Shown here: in pieces, positions 37,318 to 45,579 of the stretch | Layout: the number at the start of each line of letters is the position of its first letter | How positions within the stretch are numbered: the stretch's first letter is position 1 | Origin: a virus | DNA: 64,000 nucleotides | IMG/VR virus record: IMGVR_UViG_3300043399_000877 | Span: 1-64,000 of that record | Reading direction: 5' to 3' (one strand) | The notes under the pieces: generated by a model | The model's input: the letters and a program-made list of their open reading frames with translations, nothing else | Databases searched by the model: none | What the model was told of the DNA's origin: nothing | Translations under genes and position numbers: made by a program

Positions 37318-37670
37318 CTTACTTCAATAGCCTGTTCTTTATTCAAAATAGGAACAGCATTACTCTTGTGCATCGTAGCGATGCCTTTGATAAGAGTGCC
37401 AGTATAACGTTTTTCAGTAACCTTTGCACCACTGCCGGCAACTGTATTGCTCAGTGGAATTGCTGATTCTACCTGATAATCAGGAATGTCATACAACCCT
37501 ACCCGACGGCCTTTGCGATCTGTAGGAAGTTTGGTCTTGCCAACACCCATGCGCTCTAAAAATCGATCGTGTGCTTCACGAGCGTCTCTGAGTTTTTGGG
37601 TATTGGCAACCTTCTTCTTCGAGTTGTACCTAGTGGTGGTCAGATGTGGACCAACAAGGTGCATACTCAT
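37299..37670 (-). CDS. Conserved T4-like phage protein
   Basis: The 123-residue basic protein begins MSMHLVGPHLTTTRYNSKKK, an opening conserved in marine T4-like phages. It follows the next gene by three bases. Function unknown; possibly virion or morphogenesis related. Confidence 0.82.
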   Translation of the reverse strand: MSMHLVGPHLTTTRYNSKKKVANTQKLRDAREAHDRFLERMGVGKTKLPTDRKGRRVGLYDIPDYQVESAIPLSNTVAGSGAKVTEKRYTGTLIKGIATMHKSNAVPILNKEQAIEVSTMRRG

Positions 37671-37673
37671 TGA

Positions 37674-37913
37674 TTACTTCCAACCGGCTTCTTGTGCTGT
37701 CACTCGAATAAAGCGACGGGAAGTGTCATTTTGGTTAGGGTTGGCGATAGTAACCATAACACGCTTGCGCTGGCGGAAAGCACGAAGCTGATTCATGAGC
37801 CTATCGCCGCTCTGCATGTATTCTCGATGAATAGCACCAAGGATACTCTGCTTCACATTGCTGTGAATGCCCTTAGAAGTGTAAGTCTTTCCGGAACTTT
37901 TGCCTTTTGCCAT
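37674..37913 (-). CDS. Small conserved basic protein
   Basis: The 79-residue protein begins MAKGKSSGKTYTSKGIHSNV and is highly basic. It travels with the gene at 37299 in related phages. GAGGATATC precedes the ATG. Role unknown, perhaps nucleic-acid binding. Confidence 0.8.
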   Translation of the reverse strand: MAKGKSSGKTYTSKGIHSNVKQSILGAIHREYMQSGDRLMNQLRAFRQRKRVMVTIANPNQNDTSRRFIRVTAQEAGWK

Positions 37914-37943
37914 GATATCCTCTTGTATTGCGTTGTATGTGTA

Positions 37944-37972
37944 AACTTAGCGCACTATCGCTAGTTTGTCAA
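37944..37972 (-). promoter_or_regulatory. Sigma70 promoter for 37913-37299
   Basis: TTGACA, 17 bases, TAAGTT on the minus strand. Confidence 0.7.
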
Positions 37973-37992
37973 CAACTATATCGCGTCAAGCA

Positions 37993-38637
37993 TTAATAAT
38001 TGGGGTCGCCTTTTTCGATATTTGTTATGCGAGTTTTCCCCCTAAACGTTATCGGTCTAGTTACTCGGACGTTGGTATACTTATCAACGGTGTTTACACG
38101 AGTTTTGTTTAGCAAATACGTCACAATCTTTCTTATTTTTTCGTCTGTAAGAATTTCTTCTTCAACTTCCATCCAGCTTTCGCCGTTGGCTATTCGCTTC
38201 ACTCTGTTGTAGAACGAGATCAAATACTTGTAGTCACCCGGTGGTAAATTTCCACCCAATATTGCTGGGGCACGTTTAACAAATGTTTTACTAGTACCGA
38301 TGTCGTCAATAATATCAAACATGTTATATATTATTTGGTCTTCGTCAGCACCGCCACTGCCGATAACATATTGAACCGTAATTATAATAGGTTCTCCGCC
38401 GGTTCTTTCGGCAACTTCGACCGCAGCTGATTCAGCAGTTTCGCGGTCAGCAGTTAAATAAACTCCCCCATAGCTCTCCTTTCCGGGTTCGTCACTCCCG
38501 TATCCGGTTCCCGGACGGTCAGGCAACAGCCCATGAACTTTGATTGATTGGAGATACACAGAACTGGTACCATGATACATGATCGCAGTTTTTTGTCGGC
38601 CCGGTCGTCCTTCGAATAAAATTTCATAAAATCTCAT
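37993..38637 (-). CDS. ART-like (ADP-ribosyltransferase-fold) protein with head-targeting-type N-terminus
   Basis: The 214-residue protein begins MRFYEILFEGRPGR. Residues about 18-95 read MYHGTSSVYLQSIKVHGLLP, GGVYLTADRETAESAA and EPIIITVQY, the strand-helix pattern (H-G-T, G-L, V-Y-L-T, A-x-x-x-A) of ADP-ribosyltransferase/KptA-like folds. NAD use is not shown. The N-terminus M-R/K-x-x-E-I-L-x-E recurs in other proteins here and resembles T4 capsid-targeting sequences, so it may be packed in the head and injected like T4 Alt. A CTAAATA late motif lies upstream. Confidence 0.68.
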   Translation of the reverse strand: MRFYEILFEGRPGRQKTAIMYHGTSSVYLQSIKVHGLLPDRPGTGYGSDEPGKESYGGVYLTADRETAESAAVEVAERTGGEPIIITVQYVIGSGGADEDQIIYNMFDIIDDIGTSKTFVKRAPAILGGNLPPGDYKYLISFYNRVKRIANGESWMEVEEEILTDEKIRKIVTYLLNKTRVNTVDKYTNVRVTRPITFRGKTRITNIEKGDPNY

Positions 38638-38689
38638 AACTAACCTCTTTACGAATATTTAGTTAATTATGAAATAGTTCACTTACAGT

Positions 38690-39145
38690 TTCAGAGTGGT
38701 GCGTTTTGTATGTCCACTATTCGAATCCTGTCGGTGCAGAACCGATTATATCTGCACAAGACTACATTCCCAGCCTCTCAGACTATGTCATCGATTTTTG
38801 CCGTCTGTAAGTAAGTGCAACGGTTCTGTTGCTAGGTCCGTTGCCAACCCCCGGTCGCTTATTAGGCGGCCATTGCCATTTCTGGCGCTGCGTTAATATT
38901 TGCAGTTATCATTTTCTTCGCGGTAACGGCGCTTAGATCCCGGTGACTCCATCCTGCCTAGTTCGTACATCGATCCTGTTTCGGCCCCATCAAAGATACA
39001 TGCACATACGTCCTACTCCTGCTTCCAGCGTGTCGCTATCAACATAGGTTTTCGGAAAATCGCTGTACCTAGTATGACATGTATCTATGGTGGAGCCGTC
39101 GGGTACCGCCCCCGAGTCTGTCCCGTGTTCGGTGAACTTCAACGT
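38690..39145 (-). ncRNA. ssrA: Circularly permuted (two-piece) tmRNA
   Basis: In transcript order the acceptor piece comes first and ends CGGCTCC-A-CCA (39098 to 39088). A spacer whose ends pair perfectly over nine bases (AGATACATG, 38994-39002, with 39078-39086) follows. The coding piece then starts GGGGCCGAAACAGGATCGAT at 38988, as in bacterial tmRNA 5' ends. GGGGCCG pairs with CGGCTCC over seven bases with G3-U70, the alanine identity pair. The tag frame at 38903-38859 reads A-N-I-N-A-A-P-E-M-A-M-A-A then TAA TAA. Hairpins follow (GCAACGG/CCGTTGC and GTGCAG/CTGCAC). This order is that of alphaproteobacterial and cyanobacterial tmRNA. The T-loop next to the acceptor (TCGGG-GGCGGTA-CCCGA) lacks TTC, which is odd. 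Confidence 0.87.
38859..38903 (-). other. tmRNA tag-peptide reading frame
   Basis: Thirteen codons (ANINAAPEMAMAA) followed by two TAA stops. The A-A end fits recognition by ClpXP; the -M-A-A close differs from the common -L-A-A. Confidence 0.85.
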
Positions 39146-39152
39146 CACATGT

Positions 39153-39160
39153 TATTTATA
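39153..39160 (-). promoter_or_regulatory. Late promoter motif before the tmRNA
   Basis: TATAAATA on the minus strand lies about ten bases before the inferred tmRNA precursor, which would place tmRNA among late transcripts. Confidence 0.6.
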
Positions 39161-39163
39161 CAC

Positions 39164-39400
39164 TTATTCTATACTAGCGTCAAGATATTTCTTGTATTCT
39201 TCCAATTTGTCTTTTTCCAAAACCTCGTCAAGGACAATATTAGGGTATTTAAGGTAAGCAAAAGTCTTTTCTCGATCAGTCAGCCAAACCACTTTACCAC
39301 CTGCTACTACAAACTTAGAGAGTAGTTTCCAGTATATATAGCATCGTTTTCGCTTATCATTGCTTGGGGGTTTTGGTATCTGTGCTTGCCAGGGTTTCAT
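39164..39400 (-). CDS. Small hypothetical protein
   Basis: The 78-residue protein begins MKPWQAQIPKPPSNDKRKRC and has a helical acidic end. It overlaps the zinc-ribbon gene by 44 bases. Not recognised. Confidence 0.65.
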   Translation of the reverse strand: MKPWQAQIPKPPSNDKRKRCYIYWKLLSKFVVAGGKVVWLTDREKTFAYLKYPNIVLDEVLEKDKLEEYKKYLDASIE

Positions 39401-39545
39401 CTTTTTTCGCTATGTTGCGCAATGCATGATTGAGAATCAATCGTTCCTCTTGGCTGAGATTTTTATTGATTTCACTTAGACATTCGTCACAAAAATCTGA
39501 CCCGTATTCTGCACAGTCTCGGCAAACTTCCGGTAACTTTTCCAT
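39357..39545 (-). CDS. Small Cys4 zinc-binding protein
   Basis: The 62-residue protein begins MEKLPEVCRDCAEYGSDFCD and continues ECLSEIN, giving C-x-x-C and C-x-x-C pairs for one zinc. CTAAATA lies upstream at 39569-39575. Function unknown. Confidence 0.7.
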   Translation of the reverse strand: MEKLPEVCRDCAEYGSDFCDECLSEINKNLSQEERLILNHALRNIAKKDETLASTDTKTPKQ

Positions 39546-39567
39546 GCTAACTTCTCCAAAACAATAT

Positions 39568-39783
39568 TTAGCGAAAACGATAACAGCTTTCGTGGCTAAC
39601 TAGTTCTGGTTCCATGTTCAGGCTTTCAGTGTAATCAAAAACCTGAACCCCACGAAGGCGCAACAAGGTCACGTCTTGCGGTTGCATTAATATTGGCAGG
39701 TTGATTTCCAAACATGGATTAGTTTTTACAGGCCAATCGACATCAACTAAATGTGCCAATACCTTATTTGCTTGTTGCGGCAT
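39568..39783 (-). CDS. Small hypothetical protein
   Basis: The 71-residue protein begins MPQQANKVLAHLVDVDWPVK. It overlaps the upstream gene by 20 bases. Not recognised. Confidence 0.65.
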   Translation of the reverse strand: MPQQANKVLAHLVDVDWPVKTNPCLEINLPILMQPQDVTLLRLRGVQVFDYTESLNMEPELVSHESCYRFR

Positions 39784-40123
39784 AGACAGTATCCATTAAC
39801 TTCATGAGAGGCATGTTTTTTAATTCTGGATCCAAACTCATAAACGTGGACGTTTCCATTTCATTTGTGGAACCCAGAATAACCAAAATATCATTTTCTG
39901 TAAGATGGTCACCTAATTTTTCGGCAGTCCAAAGTACACTCATGATAACAAGGTTTGTTATTTTCCCCTCGTCACGTATGCGTTTTTTGGAAATATACTG
40001 CTTGACTGAACCAATATTTGTGTGATATTGGTTCATCTTTTTGATCAAGTTATTGAAGTAAGCGACTGTATCTTCACTGGGTACCATATCAAAACTTTCT
40101 TTATTACTATTTATTTTATTCAT
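39764..40123 (-). CDS. Hypothetical protein
   Basis: The 119-residue mostly helical protein begins MNKINSNKESFDMVPSEDTV. It overlaps the HAD gene by eight bases. Not recognised. Confidence 0.72.
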   Translation of the reverse strand: MNKINSNKESFDMVPSEDTVAYFNNLIKKMNQYHTNIGSVKQYISKKRIRDEGKITNLVIMSVLWTAEKLGDHLTENDILVILGSTNEMETSTFMSLDPELKNMPLMKLMDTVYAATSK

Positions 40124-40688
40124 TCGTTATTAACTCAACTATCTCACGCCAAGTGTCTACACGATGTAGACGATCATCCTCATAAAATTGATTATGGGGA
40201 TGATTTATAAGTATACTTTTCAATCCCATGTCAGCACCGAGGCTGGCATTTTCAGGTTTGTCTTCAATCCACCATAGTCCGCTATCTCGATAGGGTTCTA
40301 GGGAGTGCTGTTTGTCTCCACCGGTATCCAGGCATACTAGGTCATCAAATGCTTGGTTTCCAAAAACTGAATGTAAATTATGCCATCTTAACCGTTTAGT
40401 GTAAGGGTCAAGACTCACGCTTGTGATACAAGTAAAGTTGAAACCTTTTTCTGCTAGTGATGCTACACCAGTTCTAGAATCTCTAAAAGCTGGTAAGAAC
40501 CCCATCCAGGAACAGTTGTTAAATTCCCTAATAAGTTGCTTGCTTCGATTTCGAGCAATACCGTAAACCAACTCCATTTCATAGTAACCCTGGTCTACCT
40601 GATCATATCCACGGTCACGCATCCATTCATGAAATGGGTTCTCCCAATCAAGGAGAACTCCGTCGCAGTCTGTTAAAATTTTCTTCAT
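40116..40688 (-). CDS. HAD-superfamily hydrolase (5'-nucleotidase-like)
   Basis: The 190-residue protein begins MKKILTDCDGVLLDWENPFH, motif I (D-x-D-G-V/T) of HAD enzymes; T-C-I-T-S is motif II and WWIEDKPENA carries the acidic motif IV. It most resembles small nucleotidase or phosphatase members seen in T4-like phages. Substrate unknown. Confidence 0.85.
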   Translation of the reverse strand: MKKILTDCDGVLLDWENPFHEWMRDRGYDQVDQGYYEMELVYGIARNRSKQLIREFNNCSWMGFLPAFRDSRTGVASLAEKGFNFTCITSVSLDPYTKRLRWHNLHSVFGNQAFDDLVCLDTGGDKQHSLEPYRDSGLWWIEDKPENASLGADMGLKSILINHPHNQFYEDDRLHRVDTWREIVELITNE

Positions 40689-40751
40689 GTTAAACCCCAT
40701 GCCTAAATACTAAACTACCTAAACAAAGAAGTCAAAGAAAATTTATTCGTC

Positions 40752-41066
40752 TCAAAGAAGGTTGTTGGCCACATCAGTAGATACGCTTATTATAGTGGCT
40801 ATGTAAATGCCATTCTGGCCTACTTCATCGTTTAGCCGGGCAGTTCGTATACCGTCTGCATATGTATCACCGCTGGCTGTTTTTATAGTATCCTTGTGTC
40901 CACAGTCAGTGGTCACTTCATCACCCAGTCTTGCAACACCTTTGCCGTTTACAAAGACTGACGTACTGGCAGATGTTATGGTTCCGCCAGTGGGATTTGG
41001 TACTATGTGTGAAGGATGATAGCAAATGCCATCAGTTCTATCATCCTTTCTAGCAGAACCGCGCAT
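40752..41066 (-). CDS. PAAR-motif spike-tip protein
   Basis: The 104-residue protein has SVFVNGKGVARLGDEVTTDC, SGDTYADGIRTARLNDEV and a C-terminal strand, the PAAR repeat pattern (P-N-P early, D-x-V-x-C-G-H). It caps the contractile-tail spike (T4 gp5.4 role) with a metal-held tip. It overlaps the next gene by one base. Confidence 0.9.
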   Translation of the reverse strand: MRGSARKDDRTDGICYHPSHIVPNPTGGTITSASTSVFVNGKGVARLGDEVTTDCGHKDTIKTASGDTYADGIRTARLNDEVGQNGIYIATIISVSTDVANNLL

Positions 41067-41356
41067 TATACCAATTTAATCCCAGTTGTGCTGCTGATGT
41101 ATTGTTTGGCCATTTCGCTATCAGTTTTGGCTACAAACAACACTGTATTTGTGTTTAGTTCAATTTTGGTGTCTGGGTTTACTGTAAAAGTAAACGGGCC
41201 CAATCCCAATCCGTTTTGTGTAACCATAATAGCCATCGGCTTGGACAACACTAGCTTTCCGGGTTTTTCTTCAACCAGTCTTGCTATTAACTCTTCTCCG
41301 GTCACTGTTTTTACAGTAACGGTGTCACCAGCCTTATAGGGTGCTTCAATTAACAT
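41066..41356 (-). CDS. Sm-like conserved phage protein
   Basis: The 96-residue beta-rich protein has KAGDTVTVKTVTGEELIARL and LVLSKPMAIMVTQNGLGLGP, blocks common to T4-like phages and reminiscent of an Sm/SH3 barrel. It lies between the PAAR and glutaredoxin genes with one-base overlaps. Function unknown. Confidence 0.8.
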   Translation of the reverse strand: MLIEAPYKAGDTVTVKTVTGEELIARLVEEKPGKLVLSKPMAIMVTQNGLGLGPFTFTVNPDTKIELNTNTVLFVAKTDSEMAKQYISSTTGIKLV

Positions 41357-41622
41357 TAATCATTTCTCCACATATCGTGTGATTCCATATAGGCCTCGAG
41401 ATTGTCACAAGTGCCTATGTACTCGCCATATAGCCATATTTGCGGTACTGTGCGAGCGTTGGGTGCAACTTCGAGAAGATCTTCTCGAGTCCAAACTCCG
41501 CCATCGGGCCGCTCAGCACCGATGCGACGCTCTTCGTATGCTATTCCTTTGCTTTCAAGAAGCAATTTTGCCCGCACACAATACGGGCAATTGTCTTTAC
41601 TCCAAACAACTGTGTTTGTCAT
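41356..41622 (-). CDS. grx: Glutaredoxin
   Basis: The 88-residue protein has the CPYC active site at residues 12-15 (SKDNCPYCVRAKLLLE), TVPQIWLYGEYIG with the cis-Pro, and a G-x-C-D-N-L-E end. It supplies electrons to the ribonucleotide reductase encoded just upstream; the genes overlap by four bases. Confidence 0.95.
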   Translation of the reverse strand: MTNTVVWSKDNCPYCVRAKLLLESKGIAYEERRIGAERPDGGVWTREDLLEVAPNARTVPQIWLYGEYIGTCDNLEAYMESHDMWRND

Positions 41623-42746
41623 AGTTCCAATCCTTTAAATGTATCTGACCCTACATCCTGTTTGATAGCACCGATAGTATAGCTGCTTATCTCAGTTTCT
41701 TGAGGTGCAACCTGTACTTCTGCACCGCTAATCCATTTTTGGGTCCAGGGCAATGGGTTGTTTTTTACAGAATACGGGCTGGTCAATCCAACATTCTGCA
41801 TTCTACGAGAGGCAATCCATTCAATGTACTCATTCAGTAATTGTACATTTAGGCCAATCATGCTGCCGCCTTTAAACAGATACTCAGCCCAAACTTTTTC
41901 CTGATTTACTGCATCTACAAACATTTTAATGCATTCGGCTTCGGTTTCTACGGCGATTCTTGCGTAGTCAGGGTCGTCTTTTTTAAGTATTTTAAGCAGC
42001 ATTTGAGTGCCGGCAAGATGCAGATTTTCATCTCTTGCAATTAGTTTGATGATCTTTGCATTGCCTTCCATCTTTTTGAGTTCGGCAAACGCCCAACTGC
42101 AAGCAAAGCTAACATAGAAGCGAACCCCCTCAAGAATGTTAACACTCATCAGTGCAAGCCATAGCTTTTTCTTGAGATCATAAAGATCAACTACTATTTC
42201 TTTACCGTTAACCGTGTGCTTGCCCGCGCCGAGTAAGTTGTACCAGTGAGCAAGCTCGATTAATTCGTCATAGTTTTTGCTAATGTCTTCGGCGCAATCG
42301 ATAATTTCTTCAATGTCCATAAGTTCATCAAAGATTTTACTTGGGTTGCTGTACACGTTTTTGATAATATGAGTATAGCTTCTGCTGTGAATAGTTTCAC
42401 TAAATGTCCAGGTTTGTATCCAGTTCTCTAGTTCTGGAAGACTGCAAATTGGACTAAAAGCTTCAACCGGTGCTCGTCCTTGCACACTATCCAGTAGAAT
42501 TTGACGTTTTAGATTGCTAGTAAAGATGTGCTGCTCGTGTACCGGAAGGCTACGAAAATCTTTGCTGTCTTTATAAATGTCAACTTCTTCAGGACGCCAG
42601 AAGAATCCCAACTGTTTATCAGTTAGTTGATCCAGCTGTTTGTATTTCATAGTGTCGTAACGCTGGATGGTTGGACCCCCGCTGGGGTCCAAAAATGCTA
42701 AAACTTGAGTATGATCGGCTTTGTTTGATGTATCAAAAACGCTCAT
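41619..42746 (-). CDS. nrdB: Ribonucleotide reductase class Ia, beta subunit
   Basis: The 375-residue protein has WTFSETIHSRSYTHII with the iron-ligand Glu and His and the radical Tyr, EGVRFYVSFACSW, and RDENLHLAGTQ with further metal ligands. The C-terminus GSDTFKGLEL docks to the alpha subunit. With nrdA it makes dNTPs for phage DNA. Confidence 0.97.
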   Translation of the reverse strand: MSVFDTSNKADHTQVLAFLDPSGGPTIQRYDTMKYKQLDQLTDKQLGFFWRPEEVDIYKDSKDFRSLPVHEQHIFTSNLKRQILLDSVQGRAPVEAFSPICSLPELENWIQTWTFSETIHSRSYTHIIKNVYSNPSKIFDELMDIEEIIDCAEDISKNYDELIELAHWYNLLGAGKHTVNGKEIVVDLYDLKKKLWLALMSVNILEGVRFYVSFACSWAFAELKKMEGNAKIIKLIARDENLHLAGTQMLLKILKKDDPDYARIAVETEAECIKMFVDAVNQEKVWAEYLFKGGSMIGLNVQLLNEYIEWIASRRMQNVGLTSPYSVKNNPLPWTQKWISGAEVQVAPQETEISSYTIGAIKQDVGSDTFKGLEL

Positions 42747-42769
42747 GTATTTTCCTTTTCTTATAGCTT

Positions 42770-42799
42770 AAAGGTAGCACAGATTTTACGACTGTCAAT
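42770..42799 (-). promoter_or_regulatory. Sigma70 promoter between nrdA and nrdB
   Basis: TTGACA, about 16 bases, TACCTT on the minus strand; the -35 lies at the nrdA stop. It would let nrdB-grx be transcribed separately. Confidence 0.55.
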
Positions 42800-45105
42800 T
42801 ATATTGTGCAGCTTTCGCAAACTTCATCTTGACCAGCAGTATCAGTCTCAGATACAGGAGTTTCAAAAACCATTTTGCTTACATCAACTTCGCCGGCGCC
42901 GTCGTTAGTATTGAAATAATACAATTGCTTACCACCGTATTTGTAGAACAGAACCATATGCTGCAACATTACGCTCATCGGAATCTTCTCATCTTCAAAA
43001 AATTGTGGGTTGTAACTGGTATTGACGCTAATGCCTTGATCAATATATTTTTGAAGTACGGCCATAATCTTTAGATATCCTTCGGGACTACGCTGATCCC
43101 ACAAAAGGTCGTACTTGTTTTTAAGGCGCTTGAATTCCGGAACAACTTGTTTAAGCACACCGTGCTTGCTTTGTTTTACACTGATATATGCGCGCGGTGG
43201 TTCAACACCGTTCGTGGCATTTGCAATCTGTGCGCTGGTCTCGCTGGGCATCAATGCCATAAGTGTGCTGTTGCGAATACCGGTTTCTCTTAACTGATTT
43301 CTGAGACCTTCCCAATTCATACGCTCGGTATGCGGTACCAGTTCATCAAGTGTACGCTTGTAAGTCTGATTTGGGGTAACACCTATACCGTATTTGGTTT
43401 CCCAATTGCCCGGGCAGGCTCCCTGTTCGATTGCAAGATCTGCACTGGCTTTGATCAAATAATAACTCCAGGCTTCAGCCCATTCGTCAACCAATGCAAG
43501 TCCCTCGCTGTCTATATTTTGATAGCTAAGACCGTTCTTTGCCATCCAGTATGCAAAGTTAATAATACCAATTCCCAACGGTCTGCGCTTCTCTGTGGAT
43601 TTACGGGCGGCAAGAACCGGGTAATCTTGATACGAAAGAAGAGCATCTAATCCGCGAACAGCCAATGTGCAAACTTTTTCAAACTCCGAGGGGTTGCGTA
43701 TATTACCCCAATTGATTGCGCTGAGTGTGCATAGTGCTATTTCACCATCGGGATCGTTTAGATCATTAAGTGGCTTTGTGGGTAGGTCAATTTCTGCACA
43801 TAAGTTGCTCTGTCGTATTGGCGCTAATTCTGCAATAAAACTACCGTGATCGTTGGCATTATCCACGTTTTGTAGATATATGCGACCGGTTGCTTTTCTT
43901 TCTTCCATAAACGAACTGAAAAGGTCCAGTGCTTTTACCGATTTCTTTCTCAGTTTGGGATTCTTTTCAGCAGCTTCGTAGAGCTTGCGGAATTCATCTT
44001 GATTTGTAAAGAAAGCTTCATAAAGTCCCGGAACATCCTTGGGGCTGAACAATGTTATACTGTCACCAGTAATCAATCGTTCGTACATTAGCTTGTTGAA
44101 CTGTACTCCATAATCCATATGTCGTACACGAGTTTCTTCTGTGCCTTTGTTGTTTTTAAGAACCAGCAAATCTTCTACTTCAAGGTGCCAAGCCGGATAG
44201 TATACTGTGGCAGCACCACCACGAACGCCGCCCTGACTGCAACTTTTAACCGCAGCTTGGAACATTTTATAAAAAGGAATAATGCCGGTATGGTATGCAT
44301 CACCACTCCGAATTGGCGAGCCAATTGCACGGATCTTCCCGCCGCCGATGCCGATGCCGGCCTTTTGACTTACATATTTAACGATAGCACTTGTGGTGGC
44401 ATTAATGCTATCAAGGCTATCATCAGACTCGATAAGGACACAACTGCTAAACTGGCGCTGCGGTGTGCGAACTCCTGCCATAACCGGCGTGGGTAAGCTG
44501 ATATCATGCGTAGAGATCGCATCATAGTAATCCTTTATCCAATGCAGTCTAGTTTCTTTTGGATACCCGTGAAAAAGAGTTGCTGCAATGAGAATATAAC
44601 ACATTTGCGGTGTTTCAAATATCTCACCAGTTACACGATTTTGAACCAAGTATTTTCCACGGAATTGCTCCATAGCTACATAAGTCAAGTTTTCATCACG
44701 CTCGTGTTTAACAAAACTGTTGATTTTTGCCCATTCGTCGTCGTTATAGTAATTAATCAAATCTGGATCGTAAAACCCGCGGGCGATGTTCTTTTCAACC
44801 AATTCTTTTACTGTGCAAGGAAGATAGCCACCATAAACTTCCTTTCTCAAACCGTAATTTATAAGACGTCCACCCACATATTGGTAATTGGGCGTCTCTT
44901 CTGAAATAAGATCTGCTGCTGCCTTGATTAGTGTTTCTTGAATTTCACTGCTTTTAATACCGTTATAAAACTGTATCTGACTTTTGATTTCTACTTCGCT
45001 GGGACTTACACCGGTAATTCCCTCACAGGCAAAAAATACAACCTTGTGGAGTTTTTCAATATTCAATGGCTCCTTAGAGCCATTTCGCTTGGTGACTTGA
45101 ATCAT
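42799..45105 (-). CDS. nrdA: Ribonucleotide reductase class Ia, alpha subunit
   Basis: The 768-residue protein begins MIQVTKRNGSKEPLNIEKLH with the ATP-cone domain, has the catalytic-site strands SNLCAEIDLPTKPLND and NSTLMALMPSETSAQIANAT, and ends DEVCESCTI with the redox Cys pair that reduces the active site. Full length and apparently active. No inteins or introns are seen. Confidence 0.97.
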   Translation of the reverse strand: MIQVTKRNGSKEPLNIEKLHKVVFFACEGITGVSPSEVEIKSQIQFYNGIKSSEIQETLIKAAADLISEETPNYQYVGGRLINYGLRKEVYGGYLPCTVKELVEKNIARGFYDPDLINYYNDDEWAKINSFVKHERDENLTYVAMEQFRGKYLVQNRVTGEIFETPQMCYILIAATLFHGYPKETRLHWIKDYYDAISTHDISLPTPVMAGVRTPQRQFSSCVLIESDDSLDSINATTSAIVKYVSQKAGIGIGGGKIRAIGSPIRSGDAYHTGIIPFYKMFQAAVKSCSQGGVRGGAATVYYPAWHLEVEDLLVLKNNKGTEETRVRHMDYGVQFNKLMYERLITGDSITLFSPKDVPGLYEAFFTNQDEFRKLYEAAEKNPKLRKKSVKALDLFSSFMEERKATGRIYLQNVDNANDHGSFIAELAPIRQSNLCAEIDLPTKPLNDLNDPDGEIALCTLSAINWGNIRNPSEFEKVCTLAVRGLDALLSYQDYPVLAARKSTEKRRPLGIGIINFAYWMAKNGLSYQNIDSEGLALVDEWAEAWSYYLIKASADLAIEQGACPGNWETKYGIGVTPNQTYKRTLDELVPHTERMNWEGLRNQLRETGIRNSTLMALMPSETSAQIANATNGVEPPRAYISVKQSKHGVLKQVVPEFKRLKNKYDLLWDQRSPEGYLKIMAVLQKYIDQGISVNTSYNPQFFEDEKIPMSVMLQHMVLFYKYGGKQLYYFNTNDGAGEVDVSKMVFETPVSETDTAGQDEVCESCTI

Positions 45106-45148
45106 TTTTTTACGTTCCTTTAACTATAACAAACAATGGTAAGATTAT

Positions 45149-45574
45149 TTACTGAAGACTAGGCATAATATAAACGGTTTCGACAAAAATGTTTTCTGGT
45201 ATTTCATTTTTATATACAGTTCGTTCCATGTCGTAACCTATTACAAAATCGTCCACATACAGAAGATATTTTACTTCGGAGTCTTCTGCATTGGTACAGA
45301 TATGTATCTTAAAGACGGTGTCCTTAAACCTGTCGGTTAATTGTAAACTATAACAAATACCAAGTAATTTACAAAAATTGCAATATTGATTATCATAGAG
45401 CAATTCCCAGGGATCGGGCCACGTTTTCTGGTCCCATGGATCCGCTTGAATTGATACCAGCGGCGCTCGTTTATAAAACTCTATGACTGAGGAATATGGA
45501 TCATTAGACGTTTCTAGTGTGGAACGAAACTCGCTCCACAAACGCATTCTATCTTCAAATTTTTTATCAAACAT
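45149..45574 (-). CDS. Conserved hypothetical protein
   Basis: The 141-residue protein begins MFDKKFEDRMRLWSEFRSTL and contains FCKLLGICYSLQLTDRF. It lies between the fibre and nrdA genes; similar proteins are seen in marine T4-like phages. Function unknown. Confidence 0.78.
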   Translation of the reverse strand: MFDKKFEDRMRLWSEFRSTLETSNDPYSSVIEFYKRAPLVSIQADPWDQKTWPDPWELLYDNQYCNFCKLLGICYSLQLTDRFKDTVFKIHICTNAEDSEVKYLLYVDDFVIGYDMERTVYKNEIPENIFVETVYIMPSLQ

Positions 45575-45579
45575 TTTTA

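Noticed and set aside
42799-45105. Intein or intron in nrdA
   Set aside because: The reading frame is continuous with normal spacing between all RNR motifs.
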